Shown in pieces: positions 8,382 through 17,110 of a stretch of DNA of 64,000 nt. How positions within the stretch are numbered: the stretch's first letter is position 1; the number at the start of each line of letters is the position of its first letter. Origin of the DNA: JAEUIE01 sp046350055 (GTDB lineage: Bacteria > Planctomycetota > Planctomycetia > Gemmatales > HRBIN36). Where the stretch lies: contig JAXMBC010000001.1 in the NCBI GenBank assembly GCA_046350055.1, positions 5,456,001 through 5,520,000 of the forward strand, given 5' to 3'. The position numbers and the translations under genes are program-made. The notes under the pieces are model-generated. The model did not search any database. It was not told the origin of the DNA and saw only the letters and a program-made list of their open reading frames with translations.

Positions 8382-10391
8382 ATGCCCCTCTTTCACCACG
8401 GATTCCTGCGTGTCGCCGTCGCCAGCCCCCGGGTGTCTGTCGCGAATCCGTCGGCCAATGTGCAAGCCATCCTCCAGTTGCTCAAGCAAGCCGAAGCTGC
8501 TTCGGTAGCCGTGACCGTCTTCCCCGAGCTCTGCCTCACCGGTTACACCTGTAGCGACCTCTTCCAGCATCAGTCGCTTCAGCAAGCCGCATTCCAGGCA
8601 CTTCACGACATCCAGGATGCCACTCGCCAGCAATACACCGGCCTGTGCATCGTCGGGCTACCCTGGGCCATTGATACCGCTCTCTACAATGTAGCTGCAG
8701 TAGTTCACCAGGGAGAACTGCTGGGCATCGTTCCCAAGTCGTACCTTCCCAACTACAAGGAGTTCTACGAACAGCGCTGGTTTGCCTCCGCTAGCAAACT
8801 CCTCGTCACCGAAGTGCCCCACCAGGGCAAGTCGATCCCCTGTGGCATTGATCTGCTGTTCTCCGCGAGCGATGTCCCCGGTTTGACAGTAGGCGTGGAG
8901 ATTTGCGAAGACCTGTGGATGCCGGTGCCTCCCAGTTCCCTGCAGGCACTCCACGGTGCGACCGTGCTCGCCAATCTCTCCGCCAGCACCGAGGTGATCG
9001 GCAAAGCGACTTACCGCCGTAGCCTGGTCAGTCAGCAGTCAGCCCGCTGCCTGGGAGCGTATCTCTATGCTGCCAGCGCAGTCACCGAGTCGACGACCGA
9101 TGTCATATTCAGCGGGCATGGGATCATTGCCGAAGCAGGCACGGTACTGGCTGAGGGTGAGCGTTTCCAGCGAACCAATCAGTTGACCATTGCTGACATC
9201 GATCTGGAGAAATTGCAGTTCGACCGCCGCCAGCAGGCCAGCTTCAGCGATGCCAGCCACTTCGGCCTCGTCACGCCCTACCAGTTTCGGCATATCTCTT
9301 TCGAGCTGAAGCCCCGCCCCTCCAAGACCGGCGAGTCTCTCCAGCGTCGCGTCGATCCTCATCCCTTCGTGCCCAAGAGTGGGCCCGACCGCGATGAACG
9401 CTGTGCCGAAGTGTTCTCCCTTCAGACTGCTGGCCTCGCCAAGCGTCTTGAAGTAGTCGGCAAGACTCCCCTCACCCTCGGCGTCTCCGGCGGGCTTGAT
9501 TCCACCCTTGCCCTGCTGGTGGCCTGTCAAACACTGGATATTCTCCAGCAGCCTCGCAGCCGACTCACCGGTTACATCATGCCCGGCTTCGGCTCCACCA
9601 GCACCACCAAATCACTCGCCCATCAACTGCTGCAGCATCTGGGTGTACCTGCCCGCGAGATGGATATCCGACTCCTGTGCCTGGAAGAGATGAAACAGCT
9701 GGGCCATTCCCCGTTCGGCATTGCCCTCGACAACATGAGCGTCGATACCCTGATGCCCAAGCTGGCCGAGGTGCCCAGGGACAAACGGCACGATCTGGTA
9801 TTTGAAAACGTGCAGGCCCGCATGCGCACCAGTCTGCTGATGAACGGCGGCTTCGTCATCGGCACCGGCGACCTCTCCGAACTCGCCCTCGGCTGGTGCA
9901 CCTACAACGGCGACCAGATCAGCATGTACAACCCCAACGTCGGCGTACCCAAGACGCTGGTACGATACCTCATCCGCTGGGTTGCGGGGCATCACTACGC
10001 CGGTCAGCCGCTGGAAGCCTTGCTGCACAGCATTGCCGATCAGGTGATTACCCCGGAACTGCTTCCAACAAGTAAGACTGGCGAAGTGCAGTCCACCGAA
10101 GCCAGCGTCGGCCCCTACGAGTTGCAGGATTTCTACCTCTACCACTTCCTGCGCTTCGGCTTCTCCCGCAGCAAGTTGCTCTTCCTGGCATCACAGGCCC
10201 GGTTTGATGTGCCCTACACCGAATCTGAGCGGGCGCAGTGGCTGGATGTGTTCCTCAAGCGGTTCTTCGTGAATCAGTTCAAGCGAAGCTGCCTGCCCGA
10301 TGGCCCCAAGGTAGGCTCCGTGAGCCTGTCCCCCCGAGGCGACTGGCGCATGCCCAGCGACGCCAGCGGACAGGCGTGGTTGGAAGGATGA
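8382..10391 (+). CDS. nadE: Glutamine-dependent NAD(+) synthetase
   Basis: The product is 669 residues, the usual size for the two-domain enzyme. The N-terminal nitrilase-type glutaminase (about 1-290) shows the Glu-Lys-Cys triad: Glu in FPELCLTGYTCSDLF, Lys in PKSYLPNY and Cys in VEICEDLW. The C-terminal NAD synthetase domain has the PP-loop VSGGLDSTLAL near residue 370 and the downstream NVQARMRTSLLM and GTGDLSELALGW motifs. It amidates nicotinic-acid adenine dinucleotide using glutamine-derived ammonia. No operon partner is visible. Confidence 0.97.
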   Translation: MPLFHHGFLRVAVASPRVSVANPSANVQAILQLLKQAEAASVAVTVFPELCLTGYTCSDLFQHQSLQQAAFQALHDIQDATRQQYTGLCIVGLPWAIDTALYNVAAVVHQGELLGIVPKSYLPNYKEFYEQRWFASASKLLVTEVPHQGKSIPCGIDLLFSASDVPGLTVGVEICEDLWMPVPPSSLQALHGATVLANLSASTEVIGKATYRRSLVSQQSARCLGAYLYAASAVTESTTDVIFSGHGIIAEAGTVLAEGERFQRTNQLTIADIDLEKLQFDRRQQASFSDASHFGLVTPYQFRHISFELKPRPSKTGESLQRRVDPHPFVPKSGPDRDERCAEVFSLQTAGLAKRLEVVGKTPLTLGVSGGLDSTLALLVACQTLDILQQPRSRLTGYIMPGFGSTSTTKSLAHQLLQHLGVPAREMDIRLLCLEEMKQLGHSPFGIALDNMSVDTLMPKLAEVPRDKRHDLVFENVQARMRTSLLMNGGFVIGTGDLSELALGWCTYNGDQISMYNPNVGVPKTLVRYLIRWVAGHHYAGQPLEALLHSIADQVITPELLPTSKTGEVQSTEASVGPYELQDFYLYHFLRFGFSRSKLLFLASQARFDVPYTESERAQWLDVFLKRFFVNQFKRSCLPDGPKVGSVSLSPRGDWRMPSDASGQAWLEG

Positions 10392-10396
10392 CCTGG

Positions 10397-10501
10397 TATA
10401 AGCCGCGGAGCGGCCTGATGTGAATAGCCATGGGTGGAGCGAAGCGAAACCCATGGACGGTATGCCAACGAATGATTCAGCCGCGATAGCGGCGATATGT
10501 A
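10397..10501. repeat. Palindromic repeat cluster, family E
   Basis: Three hairpins lie in a row between nadE and the next gene. GCCGCGGAGCGGC is at about 10401-10413. A long stem CCATGGGT...ACCCATGG encloses GGAGCGAAGCGAA at about 10428-10455. GCCGCGATAGCGGC is at about 10480-10493. The outer two are inverted copies of one another, so the whole can form one branched structure. It resembles REP/BIME-type elements. No second copy was found in this window. Confidence 0.6.
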
Positions 10502-10509
10502 GCTGCCCA

Positions 10510-11106
10510 CTAATAGACAAACGGCACTAGCGAATAGGTCGTCTTTGTGTACAGCCGGTAGTCGTTGCCCAGCGCCCGCTTCAGGACGCGTTCCTCATGG
10601 CGAATCCGCCGCATCAGCACCAGCGTCGTCGGCACCATGATAATCACCAGGCTGACCAGATTCTGATAGGCCAGGGCCACCGCCAGGATTTCCAGGAGCA
10701 GCCCGGTGTAAGACGGATGCCGCAGCAGCATGTAAGGCCCGGTGTTGATCACCTTATGATTCTGGTGCACCGCGACATTGACGGTGAAGAACTTGCCCAG
10801 GCAATGAATGGCCCACCAGCGGAGCAGTATCCCGGCCAGCAGCACGCCGAAGACAGCACTGATTCCCAGCCGATTGAACTCGAAGGTGTACCGCTCCATG
10901 CCGCTCTGCATGAAGGGAAACGGGCTGGCCAGCAGCATTCCGCCCAGAATGGTCATCCAGATGTTGAGAAGCGTGTGGCGATCCGAGGTTTGCTTCTTCT
11001 TTTTGAAGCTGAGGCGTGTCACCAGCAGCGACAATTCCCGGGCCAGCACGAGAAATCCGATGAACGAAGGGAGAATAACCGGCTTGAGTGTCCATTCAAA
11101 GTGCAT
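10510..11106 (-). CDS. Isoprenylcysteine carboxyl methyltransferase-family membrane protein
   Basis: This 198-residue membrane protein starts at the ATG at 11106, which has GGAGGG 5-6 bases upstream. An ATG 27 bases further out does not. It has about five hydrophobic segments and the ICMT/PEMT C-terminal signature: VINTGPYMLLRHPSYTG, a conserved Glu in LLLEILAVAL, the pair RHEERVLKRALGNDY and a closing Tyr-Pro region. Family members methylate lipids or protein C-termini using SAM. The bacterial substrate is unknown. Nearby genes give no hint. Confidence 0.83.
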   Translation of the reverse strand: MHFEWTLKPVILPSFIGFLVLARELSLLVTRLSFKKKKQTSDRHTLLNIWMTILGGMLLASPFPFMQSGMERYTFEFNRLGISAVFGVLLAGILLRWWAIHCLGKFFTVNVAVHQNHKVINTGPYMLLRHPSYTGLLLEILAVALAYQNLVSLVIIMVPTTLVLMRRIRHEERVLKRALGNDYRLYTKTTYSLVPFVY

Positions 11107-11289
11107 GCTTCCCTCCGTGGAAGTCGTCGCCATCCCGAACGGGCCGGGAAACGATTTTCCTCAAGTTGCGCGACATCCCCTCTATCGACCCGTTCGGATG
11201 CCCAAGTGGAACGCAAATGGAAAAGGGAAGGATTTCGCTTCAGTTCTGCCCCACTATCTGACACAAGCGGCCCAATAAGCTACTGCTGA

Positions 11290-11317
11290 TAGACATCAAG
11301 GCTGCATCACCTAGAAT
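11290..11317 (+). promoter_or_regulatory. Putative sigma-70-type promoter for tRNA-Sec
   Basis: TAGACA (11290-11295) and TAGAAT (11312-11317) are separated by 16 bp; each differs from the consensus at one position. The predicted start near 11324 lies about 14 bases before the tRNA 5' end. This is a pattern match only. The same transcript could continue into the selenoprotein gene. Confidence 0.45.
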
Positions 11318-11337
11318 CACCTCGTCATCTGGCCCCC

Positions 11338-11435
11338 GGGAGCGTGTGTGCCGCTGGTGCGGGCCCTGGTCTTCAAAACCAGAGGGCGACTTGAAGAAAG
11401 CCGCCGGTGGGTTCGATTCCCATACGCTCCCGCCA
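11338..11435 (+). tRNA. selC: tRNA-Sec (anticodon UCA)
   Basis: This 98-base tRNA has the bacterial selenocysteine layout. There is an 8-bp acceptor stem (GGGAGCGT at 11338-11345 with ACGCTCCC at 11424-11431), then discriminator G and an encoded CCA. The anticodon stem C-T-G-G-T/A-C-C-A-G encloses the loop CTTCAAA with anticodon TCA at 11373-11375. A long variable arm (about 11383-11405) is present. The 5-bp T stem encloses TTCGATT. The 8+5 acceptor/T geometry and long variable arm exclude an ordinary suppressor or tRNA-Ser. The selenoprotein gene begins 86 bp downstream. Confidence 0.95.
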
Positions 11436-11521
11436 GGTTGAGTCTCTTTCCTGCTTTCTTCCCGCCCGAAACGCTGTTACACTTGTCAGTCAACCAGTCC
11501 CTTCTCTTTCAGGAGTAGACC

Positions 11522-12670
11522 ATGAACCGTATGTGGCGAGGAGCAGTCCTGGGACTGCTCTTCACCGGGTCGAGTCTCTGGGCAGATGATCCGCCCAAAA
11601 AGGACGACCCGCCTACAAAGCAGGAACCGAAGCTCTCCCCTGCCGAGCAATTCGCCAAGGCGAAAAAGACCTTCGATGATGCTTCTGCGGCCATGAACAA
11701 GGTCGTGGCAGAGATACAGAAGAAAAAGGAAAAGCTCACGCTGGAAAACAAGGAGCTGAATGCAGCCTTCCAGGCGAGAAACAAGGCTACCGATGAGCTG
11801 GTCAAGGCAGCTGGTGAACTTGCCAAGGCTGAACCAGCCACAAAACAGGGCTTGGAAGCGATCTCTGCGATGGTCACCTATGGCCCGCCGATGCTGAACG
11901 CCGAGATGCTCAAGATCCTCTCCGATCATCACGCGATGAATCCGAAGATTGGCGAGATCGTCAGCCGCGTCAGCCGTGGTCCGTCGAACAAGGATCTGGA
12001 AGCCCTTCTCACCCTGATCATGGAGAAGAATCCCAGTCGCGACGCCCAGGGCAACGCAGCGTTTACCCTGGCCACCATGAAGATGCGGAACAAGAATCAG
12101 CATGCCGAAGCCGAAAAGCTGCTGGAAAAGATCGTCGCAGAGTACAAGGACGTCAAGTACTTCCGTGGCACCCTGGCGGATCGTGCCGAATCCAGCCTCT
12201 TTGAGTTGCGCCATCTGCAGATTGGCAAAGTCGCCCCTGACATCGAAGGCGAAGACATGGATGGCAAGACCTTCAAACTCAGCGATTACCGCGGCAAGGT
12301 AGTGATGCTCGACTTCTGGGGACATTGGTGAGGCCCCTGCGTGGCAATGTTCCCACACGAGCGGTCGCTCGTCAAGCGTATGGAAGGCAAACCCTTCGCC
12401 CTGATCGGGGTCAACAGCGATACAGACAAAGACTTCCTCAAGAAGCAAAACGAAAAACAGCAGATCACCTGGCGTTCTTTCTGGTGTGGTGAAAAAGGCA
12501 CCAGCGGCCCCATCCCCACCAAATGGAACGTCTCCGGCTGGCCTACCCTGTACTACATCGATCACAAAGGCGTGATCCGGCACAAGAACCTTCGCAACGA
12601 AAAGGAAATCGACAAGTTCCTCGATACCCTCGTTGAAGAAGCCGAAAAAGATGCCAAGGGAGGTTCCTAG
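11522..12670 (+). CDS. Selenoprotein: secreted thioredoxin-fold (TlpA/AhpC-TSA-like) protein with in-frame UGA = Sec
   Basis: Reading through the single TGA at 12329-12331 gives a 382-residue protein with Sec at position 270. The start at 11522 follows CAGGAG, and a signal peptide (MNRMWRGAVLGLLFTGSSLW) is clear. A Lys/Glu-rich coiled-coil (about 40-90) and a helical region precede a C-terminal thioredoxin fold: APDIEGEDMDGKTFKLSDY, then FWGHW-U-GPC, then a cis-Pro in VSGWPTLYYID. Relatives carry WCGPC here, so Sec replaces the nucleophilic Cys. The frame, codon use and domain continue on both sides of the TGA, a SECIS-like hairpin follows, and tRNA-Sec is 86 bp upstream. The redox substrate is unknown. 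Confidence 0.93.
12357..12372 (+). promoter_or_regulatory. Bacterial SECIS-like hairpin downstream of the Sec UGA
   Basis: ACGAGC (12357-12362) pairs perfectly with GCTCGT (12367-12372), leaving the apical loop GGTC. Bacterial SECIS elements typically show a short stem with a GGU-type apical loop some 16-37 bases after the UGA; here the loop starts 32 bases after it. SelB is known to read such loops. It lies within the coding sequence. Confidence 0.8.
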
Positions 12671-12743
12671 TCGTTAAAGCGTGGAAAGCGAAGCTCCCAC
12701 CGAGCAGTTGATCACGCATAGCAGATAGATGGACATCCTCATG

Positions 12744-12773
12744 ACAGGTTACTGGTGCTCGCCAGTAACCTGT
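12744..12773 (+). terminator. Hairpin downstream of the selenoprotein gene
   Basis: A perfect 12-bp stem, ACAGGTTACTGG/CCAGTAACCTGT, encloses a 6-base loop and lies 74 bp after the stop. The following bases (TGCTGTTGATT) are only moderately T-rich, so termination efficiency is uncertain. Confidence 0.6.
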
Positions 12774-12792
12774 TGCTGTTGATTCCTGGAGA

Positions 12793-12843
12793 CACTTCCC
12801 ATTTGACATCACCTTGTCCTCTCACCATCATGGATGCCATGCG
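12793..12843. repeat. 51-bp direct repeat, left copy
   Basis: This 51-bp stretch is repeated identically at 13663-13713, 870 bp away. It begins CACTTCCCATTTGACATCAC and ends GGATGCCATGCG. The two copies bracket the unknown gene 12834-13676. Each lies directly upstream of, and includes possible ATG codons for, the gene that follows it. Confidence 0.95.
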
Positions 12844-13676
12844 ACATGGATGGTATCATCGAGTTTGAATTGTCGCTAAGCGGAATGGTCATGAACCAAC
12901 TCAGCGATTCGCAAATCTTCTGCGGCATCAGGGAAGTCTTGTACAGCGACTTCTGGATTACCGTGGACATCGATGCAAACACCAACATCATCGACCTGGT
13001 CAATCACGATAGCCAGTTTGACGAGTACGACTTCTTAGATGTGCTTTACCGTATCGCCAGGTTTTTCAGATTTACCTGCGACAAAAGTGAATGGTTGGAT
13101 TTCTTCAGCGAACGCAACAATCGATCGTTCGATGAATGGAAACAACAGCTGACCTTCGGAGCATTGGCACGTTTCATCGCCCAGCGTGCAGGTGTCAATG
13201 TCAGCTTTAAACCACTGCTCATGCTAGACAAACCGTGTGCCAGTGCGGGCATCTTCCTGGGCATACAAACGCTTGCCCATCAAGAGATCAGAGGCTGTAT
13301 GCCTTTCGCCCCCAGCACTCCCATTCTTGAAGTGATGCGTGGCAAACAACTTCAACGCTTCTGGGGGCAGCTTCGTTGGATGACATCCAACGCCATACCA
13401 CCGCTTCCTGCCTTCTGGAAACGTGCGAACGAATTTGCAGTCTGGACAGGCCTTCTAGTCTTTTTGCTTGGTGTATTCAGTGTCTATGCGACCGGAGATG
13501 CTATTTGGATTTCGACTGGCTTCGTATTAGCAGTGATGCTCTATCTTGCTGCGTCACTGTACAAGCGTCTTGTCAATCCGCTTCCAACCAACATGTTGAC
13601 GTTCAGAGATCTGGTCAAGTGGATCGCTAGCACTGAGAACAGAACTGAAGCCAGTGCATCCCCACTTCCCATTTGA
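12834..13676 (+). CDS. Hypothetical protein with two C-terminal membrane segments
   Basis: This product of about 280 residues was not recognised. Residues 1-190 are soluble and acidic-aromatic (DFWITVDIDANTNIIDLVNH). Two adjacent hydrophobic segments follow (WTGLLVFLLGVFSVYATG and ISTGFVLAVMLYLAASLY, about 200-245), then a short basic tail. The exact start is unclear: in-frame ATGs lie at 12834 and 12846 (the first inside the 51-bp repeat) and also at 12885 and 12891, the latter with a GCGGA sequence upstream. It is flanked by direct repeats and looks like an insertion ahead of the kinase gene. Confidence 0.7.
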   Translation: MPCDMDGIIEFELSLSGMVMNQLSDSQIFCGIREVLYSDFWITVDIDANTNIIDLVNHDSQFDEYDFLDVLYRIARFFRFTCDKSEWLDFFSERNNRSFDEWKQQLTFGALARFIAQRAGVNVSFKPLLMLDKPCASAGIFLGIQTLAHQEIRGCMPFAPSTPILEVMRGKQLQRFWGQLRWMTSNAIPPLPAFWKRANEFAVWTGLLVFLLGVFSVYATGDAIWISTGFVLAVMLYLAASLYKRLVNPLPTNMLTFRDLVKWIASTENRTEASASPLPI

Positions 13677-13713
13677 CATCACCTTGTCCTCTCACCATCA
13701 TGGATGCCATGCG
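13663..13713. repeat. 51-bp direct repeat, right copy
   Basis: Identical to 12793-12843. It overlaps the last codons of the unknown gene and lies immediately before the kinase gene start at 13728. It may carry the kinase promoter or leader, with the left copy a duplicate created when the intervening gene was inserted. Confidence 0.95.
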
Positions 13714-13727
13714 TCAAGGGCCACTCC

Positions 13728-16529
13728 ATGTCATCCAGTCCTGGTCAGCCTGAAACTGTCGCTTCCCATCCAGGTACCGCGTCCTATCAGCCTACCGAAG
13801 GCATCGGCACGGTCCTGGGACATTACACTCTCGAACAGAAACTGGGCGAAGGGGGCATGGGCTCCGTCTGGATTGCCCGGCAGACCGAACCAGTCAAGCG
13901 GCGGGTCGCCCTCAAGCTCATCAAGACCGGGCTCGATTCCCGTTCTCTCCTGGCCCGCTTTGAACAGGAACGCCAGGCCCTGGCCGTGATGGATCATCCA
14001 CACATCGCCAAGGTCTATGATGCGGGCATCGCCCATGGGCAACCCTACTTCGTCATGGAACTCGTCCGCGGCCCCACTCTGCTCCACTACTGCGACGAAA
14101 AGAAACTCACGCCACGCCAGCGACTCGAACTCTTCATCCCCATCTGCCATGCCATTCAGCATGCCCATCAGAAGGGCATCATCCACCGCGACCTGAAACC
14201 GGCCAATATCCTGGTGGCTACGGTCGACGACATGCCTGTTCCCAAGATCATCGACTTCGGCGTGGCCAAGGCGGTCAGTGGCAAACTGACCGATCAGAGC
14301 TTCAACACCGCCCTGGGCACCGTTGTCGGCACCCTCGAATACATGGCTCCCGAACAGGCTGTCGGGAACGATGATGTCGATACCCGTGTCGATATCTATG
14401 CCCTGGGCGTTATTCTGTACGAACTCCTCGTTGGCGTGCGACCCTTCGATGGCAACCGTCTCCGCCAGGCTGCCCTCCTCGAAGCCATTCGCATCATTCA
14501 GGATGAAGACCCTTCCAAGCCATCCACCCGGCTATCCACCGTGGAGAGTCTGCCCACGATTGCTGCTGTTCGTCAGGTGGAGCCCAGGCAACTGCTCAAC
14601 ATGCTCAGGGGCGATCTTGACTGGATCATCATGAAGTGCCTGGAGAAGGAACGTAGCCGACGGTACGACACCGCCAACGGCTTGGCCCTGGAACTCCAGC
14701 GGTATCTGCACGATGAACCAGTGCTCGCCAGCCCACCCAGCGCAGCCTACCGCTGGAAGAAATTCGTCAAACGCAACAAGGGCAGTGTGCTGGCAGCTGG
14801 CCTCATTCTGCTTACCCTGCTGCTGGGCATACTCGCCACCAGTTGGGCTGCCTGGGAAGCTTCGCAGCAGGCGAGTGCGGCACGCAGAGAAAGAGACCAG
14901 AAGGAAGAAGCCCGTCTGGCGGAGCATCAGGCCAAGCTGCTGACCGAAAAGCGGCTGCAACAGATCCAGAAAGCCCAGCAACTGCTCGGTTCCATCTTCA
15001 CCGCCCTTGACCCCACAGCGGAGAACAAGCAAGGCCGCACACTTCGCCAGATACTTGTCGAACGAGTGATGCGTGCCGAGAAGGAACTGACTGGCGATGC
15101 CATCGGCGACCCAGCCACCGTCGCGGAGCTACAGGACATTCTTGGACAATCGTATCACGGGCTTGGTGAGTTCAAGCGTGCCCGGACACTCTTCGAGCAG
15201 GCGGAAGCCACCACGCTGAAGCTGACCCATCCGCAGCACCCTGAGTATCTTCGCATCAAGTCCAATCGTGCCGCCAATGAAGCATCCGATGGCCACTATC
15301 AACTGGCCCTGGACCTCTTCGAGGGCATCCTCGTGCAGAGACAAGCCATCCATGGCAGAAATCACCCCAAAACGATGATCACCATCTCGGACATTGCTGG
15401 TGTGTGGGCCGGGCATATGCAGCGAGGGGACAAGGCTATCCCACTGTATGAAGAGGTCATCGCTTTCTGGAAAAAACAACCAGACGTCAATGAGCTGGAA
15501 ATACTGCAACTCTCATCACAGCTCTGTGCCAGCTATTCCCTGGCCAGCCAGCCCCGGAAAGCGCTCGACCTGGTGAACCAGATCCTCCCCGCCATGGAGA
15601 AGCATCCTGATACCCCGCCGCTTCTACTGGCCCAAACCTATACCTATCAGTGTCTGGCCCTGAGAGAACTCAATCAGGTGCGTGAGGCTATCCCTCCCCT
15701 GGAACGGGCGCTCGCGCTTTACGAAAGCAGGCTCGACAAAGACCATCCCGATACACTGGGCTGTCGTAACAACCTCGCAGCACTCTTGTGGCAAACCGGT
15801 CAGTTTGCACGCTCAGTTCCTCAGTTTGAAAAAATTCTGGATGTGCAGGAACGCAAGATGGGCCCCCTGCACCCCAACACCCTGCTGACACTCGCAAACC
15901 TGGCTGTCAACTATCGCGACAACCAGCAGCGTGCCAAGGCACTGCAGACGGCGAGCGTCTTTCTCGAACGGTTTTCCCAATTGCCGGTGGCCAGCCAGGT
16001 GCGCAGTGCCTGGTTCCTGACCGACGCTGCCGACCTGTACCGGGATGCCCATGAACCCGCGAAACAACTCGCCATGCTGGAGCAATACCTCGCTTTCACC
16101 CGCAAGCACTTTCAGAATGATCATCCCGATATTGCCTATGCGATGAATGCGCTGGCATCTGTACATCTGGAAGCACGCCAGTTTGCCAAAGCGGAACCGA
16201 TGCTGCGGGAAGCCCTGCGTATGCGGGAAAAAGTGGAACCCAACGACTGGTCCACCTTCAACACCCGCTCACTTCTGGGCGAAGCCATCATGGATCTGGG
16301 GCAACTGAAACCCGACGATGCCTCCCGACAAGCCAGTCTGAAGGAAGCGGGAGCACTGTTGACAACTGGCTACCAGGGCATGATCGATCGCCTCAAGTTC
16401 ATTACCCCCAGCGTGCAGCGCAAACGGCTTCCCGAAGCACTACGCCGCCTGATCCGCTATGCGGAGTTGATGAAACAACCCAGTGAAGCAGAACGATGGA
16501 AACGAGAGATGGAGAAGTGGACGAAGTAG
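13728..16529 (+). CDS. Serine/threonine protein kinase with TPR domain
   Basis: The product is about 933 residues from ATG 13728 (AAGGGCC upstream). An in-frame ATG at 13704 lies within the direct repeat. The kinase domain (about 20-300) has LGEGGMGSVW, the catalytic IIHRDLKPANIL near residue 152, DFGVAKA, and an activation loop ending in GTLEYMAPEQ. One membrane span (VLAAGLILLTLLLGIL, about 354-370) is followed by a coiled coil. The remaining 500 residues are tetratricopeptide repeats of the kinesin-light-chain-like sort, with repeated HP(N)TL...NLA motifs. Planctomycetes encode many such kinases. The signal and targets are unknown. Confidence 0.93.
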   Translation: MSSSPGQPETVASHPGTASYQPTEGIGTVLGHYTLEQKLGEGGMGSVWIARQTEPVKRRVALKLIKTGLDSRSLLARFEQERQALAVMDHPHIAKVYDAGIAHGQPYFVMELVRGPTLLHYCDEKKLTPRQRLELFIPICHAIQHAHQKGIIHRDLKPANILVATVDDMPVPKIIDFGVAKAVSGKLTDQSFNTALGTVVGTLEYMAPEQAVGNDDVDTRVDIYALGVILYELLVGVRPFDGNRLRQAALLEAIRIIQDEDPSKPSTRLSTVESLPTIAAVRQVEPRQLLNMLRGDLDWIIMKCLEKERSRRYDTANGLALELQRYLHDEPVLASPPSAAYRWKKFVKRNKGSVLAAGLILLTLLLGILATSWAAWEASQQASAARRERDQKEEARLAEHQAKLLTEKRLQQIQKAQQLLGSIFTALDPTAENKQGRTLRQILVERVMRAEKELTGDAIGDPATVAELQDILGQSYHGLGEFKRARTLFEQAEATTLKLTHPQHPEYLRIKSNRAANEASDGHYQLALDLFEGILVQRQAIHGRNHPKTMITISDIAGVWAGHMQRGDKAIPLYEEVIAFWKKQPDVNELEILQLSSQLCASYSLASQPRKALDLVNQILPAMEKHPDTPPLLLAQTYTYQCLALRELNQVREAIPPLERALALYESRLDKDHPDTLGCRNNLAALLWQTGQFARSVPQFEKILDVQERKMGPLHPNTLLTLANLAVNYRDNQQRAKALQTASVFLERFSQLPVASQVRSAWFLTDAADLYRDAHEPAKQLAMLEQYLAFTRKHFQNDHPDIAYAMNALASVHLEARQFAKAEPMLREALRMREKVEPNDWSTFNTRSLLGEAIMDLGQLKPDDASRQASLKEAGALLTTGYQGMIDRLKFITPSVQRKRLPEALRRLIRYAELMKQPSEAERWKREMEKWTK

Positions 16530-16543
16530 TGGGGTGAGAGTGC

Positions 16544-17017
16544 CTACTCCCCTTCCGGCAACTGCTCCAGCACGCTGGCCATCTCCAGTGCCGCCAGGGC
16601 TGCATCCGCTCCCTTGTTGCCTCCCTTGCCCCCGGCCCGGTTCATCGCCTGCTCCAGCGTGTCGCACGTCAGCACGCCGAAGATCACCGGCACCCCGGTT
16701 TCCAGGCTGGCTCGGGCGATACCGCTGGCCGTCTGGCCACACACGTAGTCGTAATGATCGGTTTCGCCCTGGATGACACATCCCAGGCACACTACCGCGG
16801 CATACTTCCCTGTCTCAGCCAGCCGCTGCGCTACCAGGGGCAGCTCAAAAGCACCAGGCACCCAGACGAGGTCCAGCATCTCGTCATGCACGCCGTGCCG
16901 GGTGAAGGCATCCTCGGCGCCTTCAATGAGCTTGTCCACAATGAGTTGATTGAACCGGGACGCCACGATGGCAAACCGGCCCGACGATCCCACGAGCTGA
17001 CCTTCGATGATATTCAT
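16544..17017 (-). CDS. ribH: 6,7-dimethyl-8-ribityllumazine synthase
   Basis: The product is 157 residues from ATG 17017, giving the family length. Further upstream the frame stays open but overlaps the divergent gene. Motifs include RFAIVASRFNQLIVDKLIEGA, WVPGAFELPLVAQ, VCLGCVIQGETDHYDYV and the C-terminal NRAGGKGGNKGADAALAALEM, all typical lumazine synthase active-site regions (His of the HYDYV segment). It condenses ArP with dihydroxybutanone phosphate in riboflavin biosynthesis. It is not clustered with other rib genes here and is divergent from the mfnF-like gene. Confidence 0.96.
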   Translation of the reverse strand: MNIIEGQLVGSSGRFAIVASRFNQLIVDKLIEGAEDAFTRHGVHDEMLDLVWVPGAFELPLVAQRLAETGKYAAVVCLGCVIQGETDHYDYVCGQTASGIARASLETGVPVIFGVLTCDTLEQAMNRAGGKGGNKGADAALAALEMASVLEQLPEGE

Positions 17018-17110
17018 GATCGCTATTATCTTGTTTCCCAAGCCGTTTGTCTTTACCATCCACTCGCTGGTGATAAAGGATAGCTCACCAGACCGGGAAA
17101 GGTAACGATT

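Noticed and set aside
10597..11289. 230-codon plus-strand frame opposite the ICMT-like gene
   Set aside because: It is antisense to a gene with clear ICMT motifs and reads as His/Gln-rich shadow sequence.
12329..12331. TGA as a nonsense mutation making two gene fragments
   Set aside because: The TGA sits precisely at the redox Cys position, is followed by a SECIS-like hairpin and preceded by tRNA-Sec, so Sec insertion is the better explanation.
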